Part shown: positions 1 through 10,420 of the stretch, piece by piece
Layout of the letters: every line of letters begins with the position of its first letter
Position numbering within the stretch: the first letter of the stretch is position 1
DNA from: Amyloporia xantha
Taxonomy: Eukaryota > Basidiomycota > Agaricomycetes > Polyporales > Adustoporiaceae
Assembly: GCA_036971615.1 (NCBI GenBank)
Contig: JAYKKR010000007.1
Span: forward strand, 248,001-312,000
Length of the DNA: 64,000 nucleotides
Reading direction: 5' to 3'
Program-made: the position numbers and the translations under genes
Notes under the pieces: model-generated
Database searches by the model: none
Told to the model about the DNA's origin: nothing
The model's input: the letters and a program-made list of their open reading frames with translations, nothing else

Positions 1-438
1 TGCTATTGCTAAGAAAATCGATCGAATGTCAGATGCAAAGGTGCCGTCGAATGATAGGTTCGTCCGTCCACCGATAAAGGGCGGGAGGTCAAAGAATACT
101 GCTGCCATAGGTGTGCACCGCGGTAGACACCGAAGATCGGTCGACGCTCAATGAAAATACAAGGTACACCACCACAAGGGTCGGACGGTATACTCACGAC
201 TAGCGAGTGACGCTGCGAGGAGTGTGCGTGAAAAGTGTGTGGGTGAGCCGGCTGTATGCAGGATTATGTTGATGTGTAGCGTCCTCGAAACGAAGTAAAG
301 CCTGGCGATTTACGAGATTGTAGAGGCAAGCGGACACCAAGATGCTGGCGGTGGTAAGGGTATATAGTAGAGGAGCTGAGGTATCTAAATAGCGCTATGA
401 TAATGTACACGTCAATTGGTCATGGTCGAGATGGAAAT
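1..438. other. Window edge, no gene recognised
   Basis: I see no exon chain or family motif here. The short open frames lack splice partners. The stretch probably holds the 3' flank of the arrestin gene and unrelated intergenic DNA. Confidence 0.4.
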
Positions 439-1994
439 TCATAGAGAAGGAGATCCGACATCCTTGTGATCTTCCCAGTTCGTAGTGCTCCAATACGACC
501 TGCGAGGAAAACAGGTGTCAGTCGCAGCAGTTCTGGGAAGTAAGTGATATGGCGTACGGAGGCAAATCGAGTTCTGGAGGCGATAAGGTGTGGTTGGCAT
601 GTGGAGGAGGGAAGGACGAAGAGCAAGTGGGCAGCATGAAACTTGTGTTCGCCGTGAGGTCCGCCGGCGAGGAGTATTCGAGACTGGTAGAAGGAACCAT
701 GCCGGAGGTGATTGTAATAGGGACGTGGGCATTTACGCTATTGAAAGGGCTTCCGAAATATGCTTGTAGATGCATTATGTACTATTTGTTGCACGTAGGC
801 ATCAGTAAATGCAAACCGTCACGACAGCAAAGACTACGTTACCTCATTCTTCATGGTCGTAGCTCTGAACGTAGGTGGACATCGCAATACAAACGTAGAA
901 GAGAATGTCACTTTCTGCTTCCACTGCCCCTTCATACAGTCGCCTGGCGTAGGCATCCACTCTTTCTCGGCAGTCTCGACCTCAATGTGGCGAGATCCGT
1001 CCAGCCCACCAGACAGCTGCACTTTCTGCACGGTATGCTCACTGAACGCCCCCGCATTGATCTGCACGTTGCGCTTGAGCTCGAAGGTGACTTCCTTGGG
1101 GTTCTGTGGCGGGGCAGGCCAGATGTGTTCGGCGTCTTTGCATTCATCTTTATTCAGGGGTTTGCTGAGGGTGACAACAGACACTTTGAACGGAATTGGA
1201 ATGAATAGAGGAAGAGCGTCGACGGCGGGGCGAATGAACTGCAGGACACAAATGATCACGTTCAGATTCAATATACGGTCTCCAATGTCAGAACACAGGA
1301 AGGAGGTGTACCTCAATCCAAACGTCACAGCAATCACCCCACACACCCCTGCGGATCTTGTTGCTCACGACTAACGTTGTCGACTTTCCGCTCCACCCAA
1401 AGCGCATCGCGTCTCTAGTCTGCGCACCCGCTGAGTCGTACGACACGACAGCCAGCGGACGGATGATCCTCTTGTTCATCCTGAACGCACCTGCACGGAC
1501 TCCAACGGCTTCAATGAAGTAGCGGACATGCCCCTTGCTCTGCATGGTGCTGAACTCGAAAGACGGTGGGAGACTCTGCGGAAGGGTGAATTGGAAGGGA
1601 AACCGAAGCTCATGGGAGCCGGGAGAGGGATATGCGGATCCGCGCGACCATACGGAGACATTCTCGCGGACAAGAGGAATATCCTGGAGTTCTGATGACC
1701 TCCCACAACGCACCCATCTATCGATGGGGAAGCATCCGGTTCGTCAGATGGCTGTAAAAGATGAAATGAGACGTACGTGTATGCTGAACCTCGCAGCTTC
1801 ACATGAATTTCTTCGACCTGTTGCGCTTGTATAAAAGGGAAATTCATTTCCACCGCACCCTGCACAACGCCTCCGGCGACATAAACCTGTGGCGGGACAT
1901 GAAGAACGATACACTGGCAGTCAGGCATGAGAGAAACTTGAAGGTTGGCCTCTGTCGGTGGACAAGGATTCTTATAGCAGAAGACAAGTGCCAC
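439..1994 (-). CDS. Alpha-arrestin-like protein, 5 exons
   Basis: Arrestin-fold adaptor; fungal alpha-arrestins link membrane transporters and receptors to ubiquitin ligases for endocytosis. Exons on the minus strand are 1994-1777, 1717-1312, 1238-843, 781-558 and 499-439, joined by GT-AG introns of 57-73 nt. They keep one frame and give about 434 residues. The N domain carries LVRENVSVWS. The C domain has the family block GVWGDCCDVWIE joined by splicing to LFIPIPFKVSVVTLSK, then VPITITSGM and a C-terminal LPPSYW, all typical of fungal arrestins. The start is unsettled. The frame stays open upstream to about 2115 with no ATG, so a short 5' exon (ATGs at 2124 or 2136) is likely. It is transcribed divergently from GDA1. 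The family is well supported; the specific cargo cannot be told. Confidence 0.85.
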
Positions 1995-2470
1995 GATTGC
2001 TGTACGCTCGAAAGAGGGGGCATCTGGGTCCGGCTGGACCTTGTCAGGGGCAAGGATTGCTGGAGCTGACTCGCGCCTCCAATTCCGAATACATAAAATT
2101 TTGCACTGCTTACTCTCTTCTCATGTTTTGAATCATACCTTGTTGGCTGTGGATTTAATGCTGGGTTTCTATAGCGAAAATATGGTTTGGCGAACTGTAA
2201 GGGATATCTGCGGGCCTCAGCGCGTTTATAACAGAATGAAGATGACGCCCTGTAAGCGCCCATAAGTCAATAGTAGTTCGACACACGTGATTTACATTGC
2301 CACACAGGCGACTGGCGTGTGTTCCTGCACACCCCTTGCATGCAAACGTCCTGTTGCTATAAATCCCGACAACTTTAGCCGTGTCGCTTTCACCCTCACA
2401 CGATACCGCGACAGCACGCTCGTCTTCCGCGAACCCACTTAGAGGGACCCCGCACTTACGCAAGAAGAGC

Positions 2471-4234
2471 ATGTTTTCGTCACGGAGCTCAGGCACCTAC
2501 GAGAGACTTGAAGGAGGGATGGCCACCAGCCGTGCGAATGCGATGCGGTTCGCCTCTTGGAAGAAGATTGCACTTGGTGCAGTCGTGATAATTGGGCTGG
2601 TGTACGCGTTTGGGCCGCGAAGGGCCAATGTGGATCCTAGTTCTACACCTTGTGAGTGCCTTCTCTTCAACCTCATTACTGTGCTGAACAGTCTTACTTG
2701 CAACAGCAATTGACAGACCTGATTTACCTGACATTGATTACAAGCTTCCGCCAGGAGTACCGACACGCGTACCTGTCCCAGTCCATGACGATGACATGTT
2801 ACCCCCAAATTCACAAAAGTCCCCAACGGGCCCTGAGAATGACCCCGACCTCTCCAAAACCGTTCATTGCACAGCGGCCTACAAGCCCTCGGCTCCACTC
2901 GTTCAGTATGCTCTCATGATTGACGCCGGCTCAACAGGCTCGCGCATCCACATATATAAATTCAATAACTGCGGGGCATCGCCCACCTACGAGTACGAGG
3001 TCTTCCGCATGACGCAACCCGGATTATCCAACTACGCTGGGCGACCCCAGGATGCCGCACAGAGCTTAGATGTCTTGCTGGACGAGGCAGTCAAGGTGGT
3101 GCCCGAGGCACTGCGCGCTTGCACACCTGTCGCGGTAAAGGCAACGGCGGGGCTGCGGCTACTAGGTGCCGCTGAAAGCGCTGCTATTCTGGACGCAGTG
3201 AAGCAGCGGTTGCATGATAAGTATCCATTCAACGTGCAGGATCCGGACGGTGTCGTCATCATGGACGGCAAAGACGAGGGCGTGTACGCGTGGATCACCG
3301 TGAACTACCTCATGAACACGATACGGAGCGATACGGTTGCAGGCACTCCGTCGTATGCGTCGCTTGATCTTGGGGGCGCCTCCACGCAGATTGTCTTCGA
3401 GCCAGTATTCGAGAAGCCTGATTCGACTATGGAAGAGGGCGAGCACAAGTACGACCTTACATTTGGCGGGAAGAAGCATGTGCTATACCAGCATTCATAC
3501 CTGGGTTATGGCCTCATGCGTGCGCGGCAAAGCGTTCATCGCTTGGTCGAGTTCATGGGCACGCTGCGCGGGACCGGAAGCGGCGCTAATGCCACGATTG
3601 CGAATCCATGCCTTGCCAAGGGAACATCCAAAGTAGTGGAGATTGAAGACGGGCGGCTGTCGGACAAGTTCTATGTCACTATGATTGGTCAGGAGGTTGG
3701 CTCCTTCGAGGCATGTAATCGCGTTGTCGAACTCGTCATGGCCAAGGATGCGTATGTACATTATTACTCCTTTGACAATTTGGTTTCATCTGTCTTTTCA
3801 GAATTTGCGAAGTGAAGCCATGCTCCTTCAATGGTGTCTATCAGCCTTCTCTGCTTGAGACTTTCCCCTCCGGCAAGCTGATCCTCCTCTCCTACTTCTA
3901 CGACCGCCTGCAGCCTTTCCTTGCTGCGTCTCCCACCCTCGCATCCGCTCCCATACACGTCTCTACCTTTGCTACGCTCGCCGAGCAAGTATGTCTTGGC
4001 AGACCGTCATGGACCCAGCACTTTGGCAGCAACGCGGAGCTCATGGAGGAGCTTGAGGGTCGCCCAGAATGGTGCTTAGACCTAACGTTCATGCACGCGT
4101 TATTGAGGCTTGGGTACGAGCTCAGTGATGATCGCGTGGTCGAGATTGGGAAGCAGATCGATGGCACCGAGCTGGGATGGTGCTTAGGCGCGACACTGGC
4201 CATGGTCGGCGCAGACCTGACGTGTAGAGCGTAG
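2471..4234 (+). CDS. Guanosine-diphosphatase (GDA1/CD39 family)
   Basis: Golgi type II membrane enzyme that hydrolyses GDP (and UDP) to the monophosphate, so that GMP can be exchanged for GDP-mannose during glycosylation. Exons 2471-2651, 2707-3751 and 3802-4234 splice in phase to 552 residues. A single transmembrane segment, IALGAVVIIGLVYAF, lies near residue 33 after a short basic cytosolic tail, followed by a Pro-rich stem. All apyrase conserved regions are present: DAGSTGSRIHIYKF, VKATAGLRLL, DGKDEGVYAWITVNYL, LDLGGASTQIVFEP and GWCLGATLAMV. The catalytic Glu sits in the DEGVYAW block. Length and order match yeast Gda1. Its 5' end faces the arrestin gene, so they may share an upstream region. 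The stop codon lies inside a short 7-bp repeat. Confidence 0.95.
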
Positions 4235-4379
4235 AGCGTAGAGGCGGAGAGATAGACAGTGGCGTGCTTTCTCGAACAGTAGCTATTTTATTTTTGTATA
4301 CTAGGTCCGTGGTGTTGAGGATATAATGATACAGCTATCTGGACGATAATCTGGTATTACTCTCAAGGCCAGCGTGCCA

Positions 4380-5923
4380 TCAGTTGCGACTCAAATCCAG
4401 CAGCTGGCGCTCGACGGCATCCCCCTCCCATTGAGTAAGCGCCACTATAGTTGGCTTATGTTCGTCGACTCGTGAAATGACACGATACCAAAATACCCGA
4501 TAGCGACAGCGAGGTGAGGCGGGATCGCCGTCCAGAAACTTTCCGAACCAGCTACGGTTTGGACCTACCGACCCCGATGGGCGATGCATATCGCTGAATC
4601 CGACATACTGCAGAGCCTCAATGGAAGCTGCGACACTCTGCGCAATAGTTGCTAGCCAGGTTGCATCGAACGGTGCCCATCGGTTCAACGTAATATGTAT
4701 CCCAACGAGCGATGATGCTTGGAAGGCAGAAATCTGTCTCGCCTGGTAATGAGACAAGGGTCGCCATCAGCACTATCTAGCATTGTCCAATGTTGAAGAT
4801 ATGGACTTACGCATGCCAATCGCGGGTCAAATCCCGGAATCACCGAGAAATCAAGGCAGATATGTAAATACCTCAGACCTGGTACTGCCTTCGCCATACA
4901 CCTGAGGTATCGGACATTCAGTGTCATCTTTTCGCCTAGAAGCATGACCACTGGCGATGTTTGCTGCAGTAAATACCGGAGTTCCCCAAGTTGAAGCCGC
5001 CATCCTGCTCTGGGCTCGAGTACGAGCTGACGAACAGAACATTCGAGGGCCACTGCAAACCTCGTACCAAGTCTTACCCTCAAGCAATCCAGTTTGGACC
5101 ATGTGGCGAACCGATCCTCGTTCCGAAAGGTGGTAGCTCGGATGTGAATGGAGTTGATATTGGGCAATGTGAGTGAGAGAGCCTGAAAGTCATCCACCTC
5201 ACCGTCTGCTAGCACAAGGTCATGGATAGAAGGCCGGTTGAAATTGTTTCCAGGGTGGCTCGCCAGTTTGACGGCAGCTTTCTCTAGCTGCAGAGACTCA
5301 ATGGATGCGTTACACTCCTGCGACATAGCGGTCGCAAAGTGCTCTGATTCCTGGTAGTGGGATGTTTCGAGGCTTATGTGAAGTTTGCGTAACCTGGAGG
5401 CCATCCTCGCCCATGGAATGGTATTGATGTGAGTCCCGACCAGACTCAAAGAAACGACGCCAGACAGGGCACATAGGGCATCAACTAGTCTCGCCTGGGA
5501 CGTGAGAACCTCATCCATCCAGAAAAGAGCGATGGCCTTGAGACGGACTGCGTGAAACAATACCTGGGCCATGAGCAGCGCGACGTCCGGAGGATACTCC
5601 ACTTCGATACGATGTTCAGTCTTGATGGTTCTTCTGAACGCAGTTCCGCTAAGAACGAGCTTTCTCAAGAAAGTTATGCGGTGAATATCGGCGAGCATAA
5701 AAGTACAGAAATCGGTGACGCGCTGCAGACTGGTCTTTGCGCGGCGCTTGTTCTCGTATGGGAAGTGAGTATCGTCCCATGGGATCTTGACCTCCGATAG
5801 GAACCGCGGCATGGCAGCCACATAGGCGGCGCGACAGGTCATCGCAAGTCCCAACGCGTTATGAGGCTCAACATAAGAGAGTATGATCTCAAAAACGTCA
5901 TTGTCCAGATACAGAATATGCAT
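4380..5923 (-). CDS. F-box-like protein, 2 exons
   Basis: Probable substrate adaptor of SCF ubiquitin ligases. Exon 1 (5923-4811) and exon 2 (4742-4380) are joined by a 68-nt GTAAGT...CAG intron and give 491 residues. The ATG at 5923 is the first in frame; the open frame reaches 5947 without another ATG. The N-terminus contains an F-box-like stretch (LDNDVFEIILSYVEPHNAL followed by AMTCRAAY). The rest has irregular leucine-rich segments, such as LRKLHISLE and LRYLHICLD, typical of the large lineage-specific F-box families of Agaricomycetes. No partner or substrate can be inferred. Recognition rests on the F-box pattern only. Confidence 0.75.
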
Positions 5924-6351
5924 CGAGCCTACATAGAAGCACACCACATAAAATGCTCAGTGTGGTGCCAATGTTTTGATCATGATGGCTTGAACCTCAC
6001 AGTATATTGTATCCGTTCAATCAAGAGAATCGGCCTGGGAGTCTCAGGCTGCGGAGAGAAAAATATGTGTCAACCCTTTCTACCAGCTCGTGTCTGAGAA
6101 GAGATCGACACTTACGAAAGTGAAAGGCTTGTAGACTTGTTGTAGTTCAACATGTAGTGTTGAACTCCGGATGCAGCGTGGCCACCGTGGGCGGACGCGG
6201 TCACGTGAAAGTTGTAACGCGAAGCAACCTTGCGCGACAGCGCAGGAGTCGATTCAAGCCGTATAATACAGATCAAACTACTATTAGAATTATATACACG
6301 AAGGAAGATGTGCACTCTTGTTCATAGTCGAGTAGTGGATTGGGTTGAGCC
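5924..6351. other. Intergenic, 5' flank of F-box gene
   Basis: No supported exon. It separates the start of the F-box gene (5923) from the stop of the SPRY gene (6352); both lie on the minus strand. Confidence 0.5.
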
Positions 6352-7325
6352 TCAACTGCTGCTAGGTCCACCCAGAACTTCCTCATAGGATGGAAGCTCG
6401 TCATTGTTCTCTCCTCCACTGGCAGCATGTCCATCAATCTTCCACGCCCATTCGCTCCCTTCCTTCCACCGGAAATAATCGCCACCAAAATTCACTTCGA
6501 AGTCTGTTTCGCCTTCGACCCCAATCGCCGCATACACATCCTGGGCTTCCCGCGGGACATAGATGCCTGTGAACGCGTCCGGGAGCCGTCGGCCGTTGTG
6601 CGTAAAGAACATCGTAGCAGTCGAGAAATGATAGCCACATCCGATCACGTCCCCCGCCTGGATTTGTGTGAGATCCGGAGTGTAGTCCCGCCCGCCCATT
6701 GGATCTTCGAAGAATTTGCGGCAGTCGTCAAGATGCAGACCGCCACTGAGCCTCTCCCATCCAGGGAAACGCCAATGGGGATGTGGCTTGCATGCAGTCC
6801 CTGTATGATAGCGTTCAGTCATCCTGGAACACTGAGCACTTGAATGATCTCACCAGCTGCGATCACTCCGTCCATCTTCAGGACGGTCACCTCGTAGTAG
6901 AAGCCTTCTTTTCCGCGGATATTGTAGAGCCCAGACATCAAGGGTAGATCGCTCATTAAGCAAACATCTTTGCATTGTGGTCCTGTGGCGACATGGATGA
7001 TATTCTTCTGCCCCTTCTCGCTATTCCGTTCTATCCTGCCAGAGAATCGTGTAGAGATCGGAAATTCAAGCCCCCATGCGCCACACCCCTGGGATGCGAT
7101 TCTGTCCAAATCAACTGGAGGCAAGTATTTCGGCCTGTCCACTGGATTCTGAGCGCAGAACCTGAGTGCCGCTTCGTAAGAGTCGTCTGTTGCCTCGTTG
7201 TACAAACCATAAGTATATGGTTGCTCTGGGGCCGGCTCCCATCTAGGAGGGGGACGCAATGGCAGATTGTGAGACGATTGAGGTAGGCGGGATTGCGGCG
7301 GTTGGTGGCGCTGAAACCAAGACAT
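6352..7325 (-). CDS. SPRY-domain protein, 2 exons
   Basis: Exon 1 (7325-6854) and exon 2 (6800-6352) are joined by a 53-nt intron inside the SPRY domain, giving 306 residues. The SPRY/B30.2 core is recognisable in order: GFYYEVTVLK, then after the splice PHWRFPGWERLS, GLHLDDCRKFF, GDVIGCGYHF, MFFTHNGRRL, YAAIGVEG and FEVNFGGDYF. The N-terminal 45 residues are Pro-rich and low in complexity. SPRY domains bind other proteins; fungal examples include Ran-binding RanBPM-like and Ssh4/Ear1-like trafficking adaptors. I see no transmembrane helix, LisH or CTLH motif, so the subfamily stays open. The start at 7325 is chosen because 7328 is TTG, not ATG. Confidence 0.85.
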
Positions 7326-7802
7326 CAAGAGATTAGGATGTATCCCGGGATTCCCGGACCAGTTTATATATGTCAGCGTTGTAGACAGGGGGTAAAGCTA
7401 GGTTACTTTTATTTGAGCGCAATTTATGGACAATGCGGTCCGCCATGTCCAACTTGAAAGGCAGCGAGCGAACTAACTGCAGTGGTCACCATGCTTGGAC
7501 CTTTGCCGCGTCGGCTGAGCAGACACACGATATCCATATTCAAACTGTTCTGCGACATATACACTAGAACTAGCAGTTTGTTTATGCAGCCATTAGTCGT
7601 GTATGCACCAGATAGATGTTTAGCAGAGACTGACAGGAAAAGCAAACTATCGGACTCGATAGACGGCGGCGCTCCAATTTGGACCTTGGGCGTCTAATGC
7701 ACATATTCTCTTCACAGCATCGGTGGGCGTAGCTCTGTATAGCTGTGACCACCAACTGGTCCAACACAGCCAAGGGGCCGTGGACGAGTCATAGGCGTCG
7801 CT
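7326..7802. other. Divergent intergenic region between the SPRY gene and RPC11
   Basis: No gene recognised. The stretch must hold the promoters of the minus-strand SPRY gene and the plus-strand RPC11 gene. Confidence 0.5.
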
Positions 7803-8412
7803 ATGCTGTTCTGTCCAAACTGTGCAAATTTACTGGTCATCTCTGCAGAGACGGGCTACAACAAGTGGGCCTGCAACTCCTGCGCATATGAGTTTCCGAT
7901 CACCAAACAGGTCCGTCTGCTCACTGTCACTTTCCCAAGCTGTTCCAACGCTGACCATGCGACGCATATAGATGACGTCGCGCACAAAGCTCAAGCGGAA
8001 GGGGGTAGACGATGTCCTAGGAGGCGATGAAATGTGGAAGCATGCAGATTCGACCGCCGGTAAGCGTTCGGCTATGCCGTCCAGACGCCAACCAGAAATA
8101 ATAATTTCATATCCTGTACCTGCAGCAACTTGCCCGAAGTGCGACTTTGGGCGAGCATATTTCTATCAGCTCCAAATCAGATCCGCCGACGAGCCTATGA
8201 CAACCTGTACGTTACCAATCCCTTCTCCATATTGCAGGGCCAGCGTTTGGGTAGCACGCTGACGCTGCGATCTCCCTCCTTCTTTCTTTTATTCCTCCCC
8301 TTCTTTTTGACAGTCTATCGGTGCGTATCAAGTTGGTCATGCACGCGCTATTTGGGCTGATAGGCGATCTGGCAGATGCGCATCCTGTGGGAATAACTGG
8401 CGAGAAAACTAA
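7803..8412 (+). CDS. RPC11: RNA polymerase III subunit RPC11 (C11)
   Basis: Small zinc-ribbon subunit of RNA polymerase III that drives RNA 3' cleavage, termination and reinitiation in the nucleus. Five exons, 7803-7910, 7972-8059, 8126-8206, 8314-8320 and 8376-8412, splice in frame to 106 residues, matching the family length of about 108. The N-terminal ribbon starts MLFCPNCANLL and has a second pair WACNSCAYEF. The C-terminal TFIIS-like ribbon has CPKCDFGRAYFYQLQ, the acidic hairpin RSADEPMTT, then FYR/CASCGNNWREN. The fourth exon is only 7 nt, supplying the FYR junction; without it the last zinc ligands are lost. All introns are GT-AG. The identification is secure. Confidence 0.95.
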
Positions 8413-10420
8413 TCATTGTCAGCGCGGTTGCAGACGGCCTTGTCGTCATAACAGACGCGGGACCGCCGCCGAGGGACCTCTCACGCGGAGTGTGCCTCGC
8501 CAGCTCCTGTTTCACCCTTGGTGCTTCTTGTTAGATATATTGGGTTTATCTTTTCGAGGTCAGGCACAACGAGGTGCCAAAGCCGATACAAAGGAGGTCC
8601 CGGGGGACGATGTTGAAGATGGACTTCTCGGGGAGGTTCTCAAGGGTAAATTGTAGCCGTAGTCTCGTCACCTTGCCTCCATTCTTGTCTTCTCCGAATT
8701 CCGTCATGGTTTCGCGAACACAAGCCGAATACGTTGAGTATTTCATCCGAAGGAAACTTCCTTCGCCGTTTCTCGACGCCCAGGCTACGAGAAGGTTCGG
8801 AGGTACTTAATACATGGTCAAATAAGCTATGTGTATCATAATTCTTATCATCTCCCGTGGCCTTCGTTGTTTTGACCTTCTAAGGAATGTATCGCGAGCA
8901 AGTTCCGGGAACGGAGAGGTGACCTCATGCGCGTAGCGCGGATGTTCATGCACGACCTTCTGCACCCGGTGAGTTCACACCCCGAGGAGGCGGCCTTCGC
9001 GTGTCTCATGTAGTCGTCTGTGTTTGTGAGAGTACATACTAATGTATTTGTGCATCTCCGGTAATGGTGGGCTACTGAATCTGTTCATCGTTGACTCACA
9101 GCCGCGCGCGAATCAGCCGAAGACCAAGGCACTTCTGATTTTTCAGAGGAAAGACCGGCTGCTTGGCTCCTCTGCAGAAAGCCATGCGCACCAGCGTCCG
9201 CCGTGACCGGCGGAGCTCGCTCATGTTCTGCAAGATAGCCAGAATAGTATTGTTTTGTTCAAACTCATAGAGTGCTGTCAGTAAGGCGACACGATGCTGC
9301 TCCACCTGAACCTCTCGTTTGAGGTAAGCATTCTCTTGGCCGACAAACTACAGAACCAGGTTACGGCCTGCTGTCTTTTATCTGGGGGCATTGATTGAAA
9401 ACCGCGCAACCTTGGCAGAGGGAACAGTTGTGAATTGACGAAACTGAGTTAGGTGTCGTGCTTCCCGAGCCTATGTCGCTTGTCCCGGACTGTTGGTCTG
9501 GACGCAAGGGACACCCTTTCGACATTGCATTGTAGAAGCTTCTCTAATCGGACGATGAACTAGTAATGAAGTCCTTACATGAAGTTTAGATATAGTTGTA
9601 CAATTCATGTAAATATACTGGTCCGTCCACCGATCGTGCGCGTGGCCATCGATCGAGCTAAGATCCCGTATTGCTCATGGCTTGCTGTTGAACCTCCATC
9701 CATTAAACACGGTTCTTATGCAGTGCATTCGCACTGGCTCGCATCAATACGAGTTTCATTTCAGTCCTAATGATTGCACTGTCACTGCCGTTCTTGTTAT
9801 GCCAACAGGTGGACAGAATGCTGTTTCACAAATTGTGCAAACTCTCCAGGGATGAACAAATGAAGCAAGCACATGTAAGTCTTACAGTTGTCGGTGAGAA
9901 TCCATGTTCCACTGGCATGGTCACAGTTTCCTAATTCCATCTTCCTCTCATTCGCGCTCTCAAAAAGGTAAAAGTTCACCGCTTCTTTACCGAGCGCTCT
10001 TTGAGACATTCATTGCTCGACTCTGACGTCGAAAAGGATACGTAGCAATGGTACGCACTAAGTAACGATTCATCCTAGTAGCATCATGACAACTCTCTTG
10101 TCTGCTCAACCTCGAGGCACAATATTGAAGGGTATGCCTAGCGCTTCAAGCTTCAGACTCGCGGACGTCCGGCGCTGCCGGACAGCGTGGGTACCCACCC
10201 GGAGGAGGCCACTGAGGTGGCCATGCAGCAAGGCCACCTGCATGCATTGCTGCACACACGCCGCATGCTGCCCATGTCGAGTAGCAGCGGCTGTCTCACA
10301 CCTACGGCCTTGTGCAGGTCCGAGTCTCAACCCTGGAGCACTGACTGCGACGACCCGTGAACGAAGTTCCCGACGACTCGGAGTGTGGTGGGATCATATA
10401 AGCGGGGTCCATAGAAGAGG
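8413..10420. other. 2-kb region without a supported gene
   Basis: Open frames here are short and lack ATG or splice partners. A weak F-box-like fragment on the minus strand near 8546-8746 is listed separately. The remaining frames (for example 9096-9305 and 9797-10009 on the minus strand) show no motif I know. It may be decayed accessory DNA and the kinase promoter. Confidence 0.4.
8546..8746 (-). pseudogene. Possible F-box fragment
   Basis: A 66-codon open frame contains LENLPEKSIFNIVPRDLL followed by CLTSKR, which resembles the start of an F-box (LPxEIxxxI...DLLxLxxTSK). No further exon of such a protein follows. It is either a remnant or chance similarity. Confidence 0.2.

Noticed and set aside
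549..1374. Long plus-strand open frames of 219 and 173 codons
   Set aside because: They lie antisense to the arrestin exons and show no motif.
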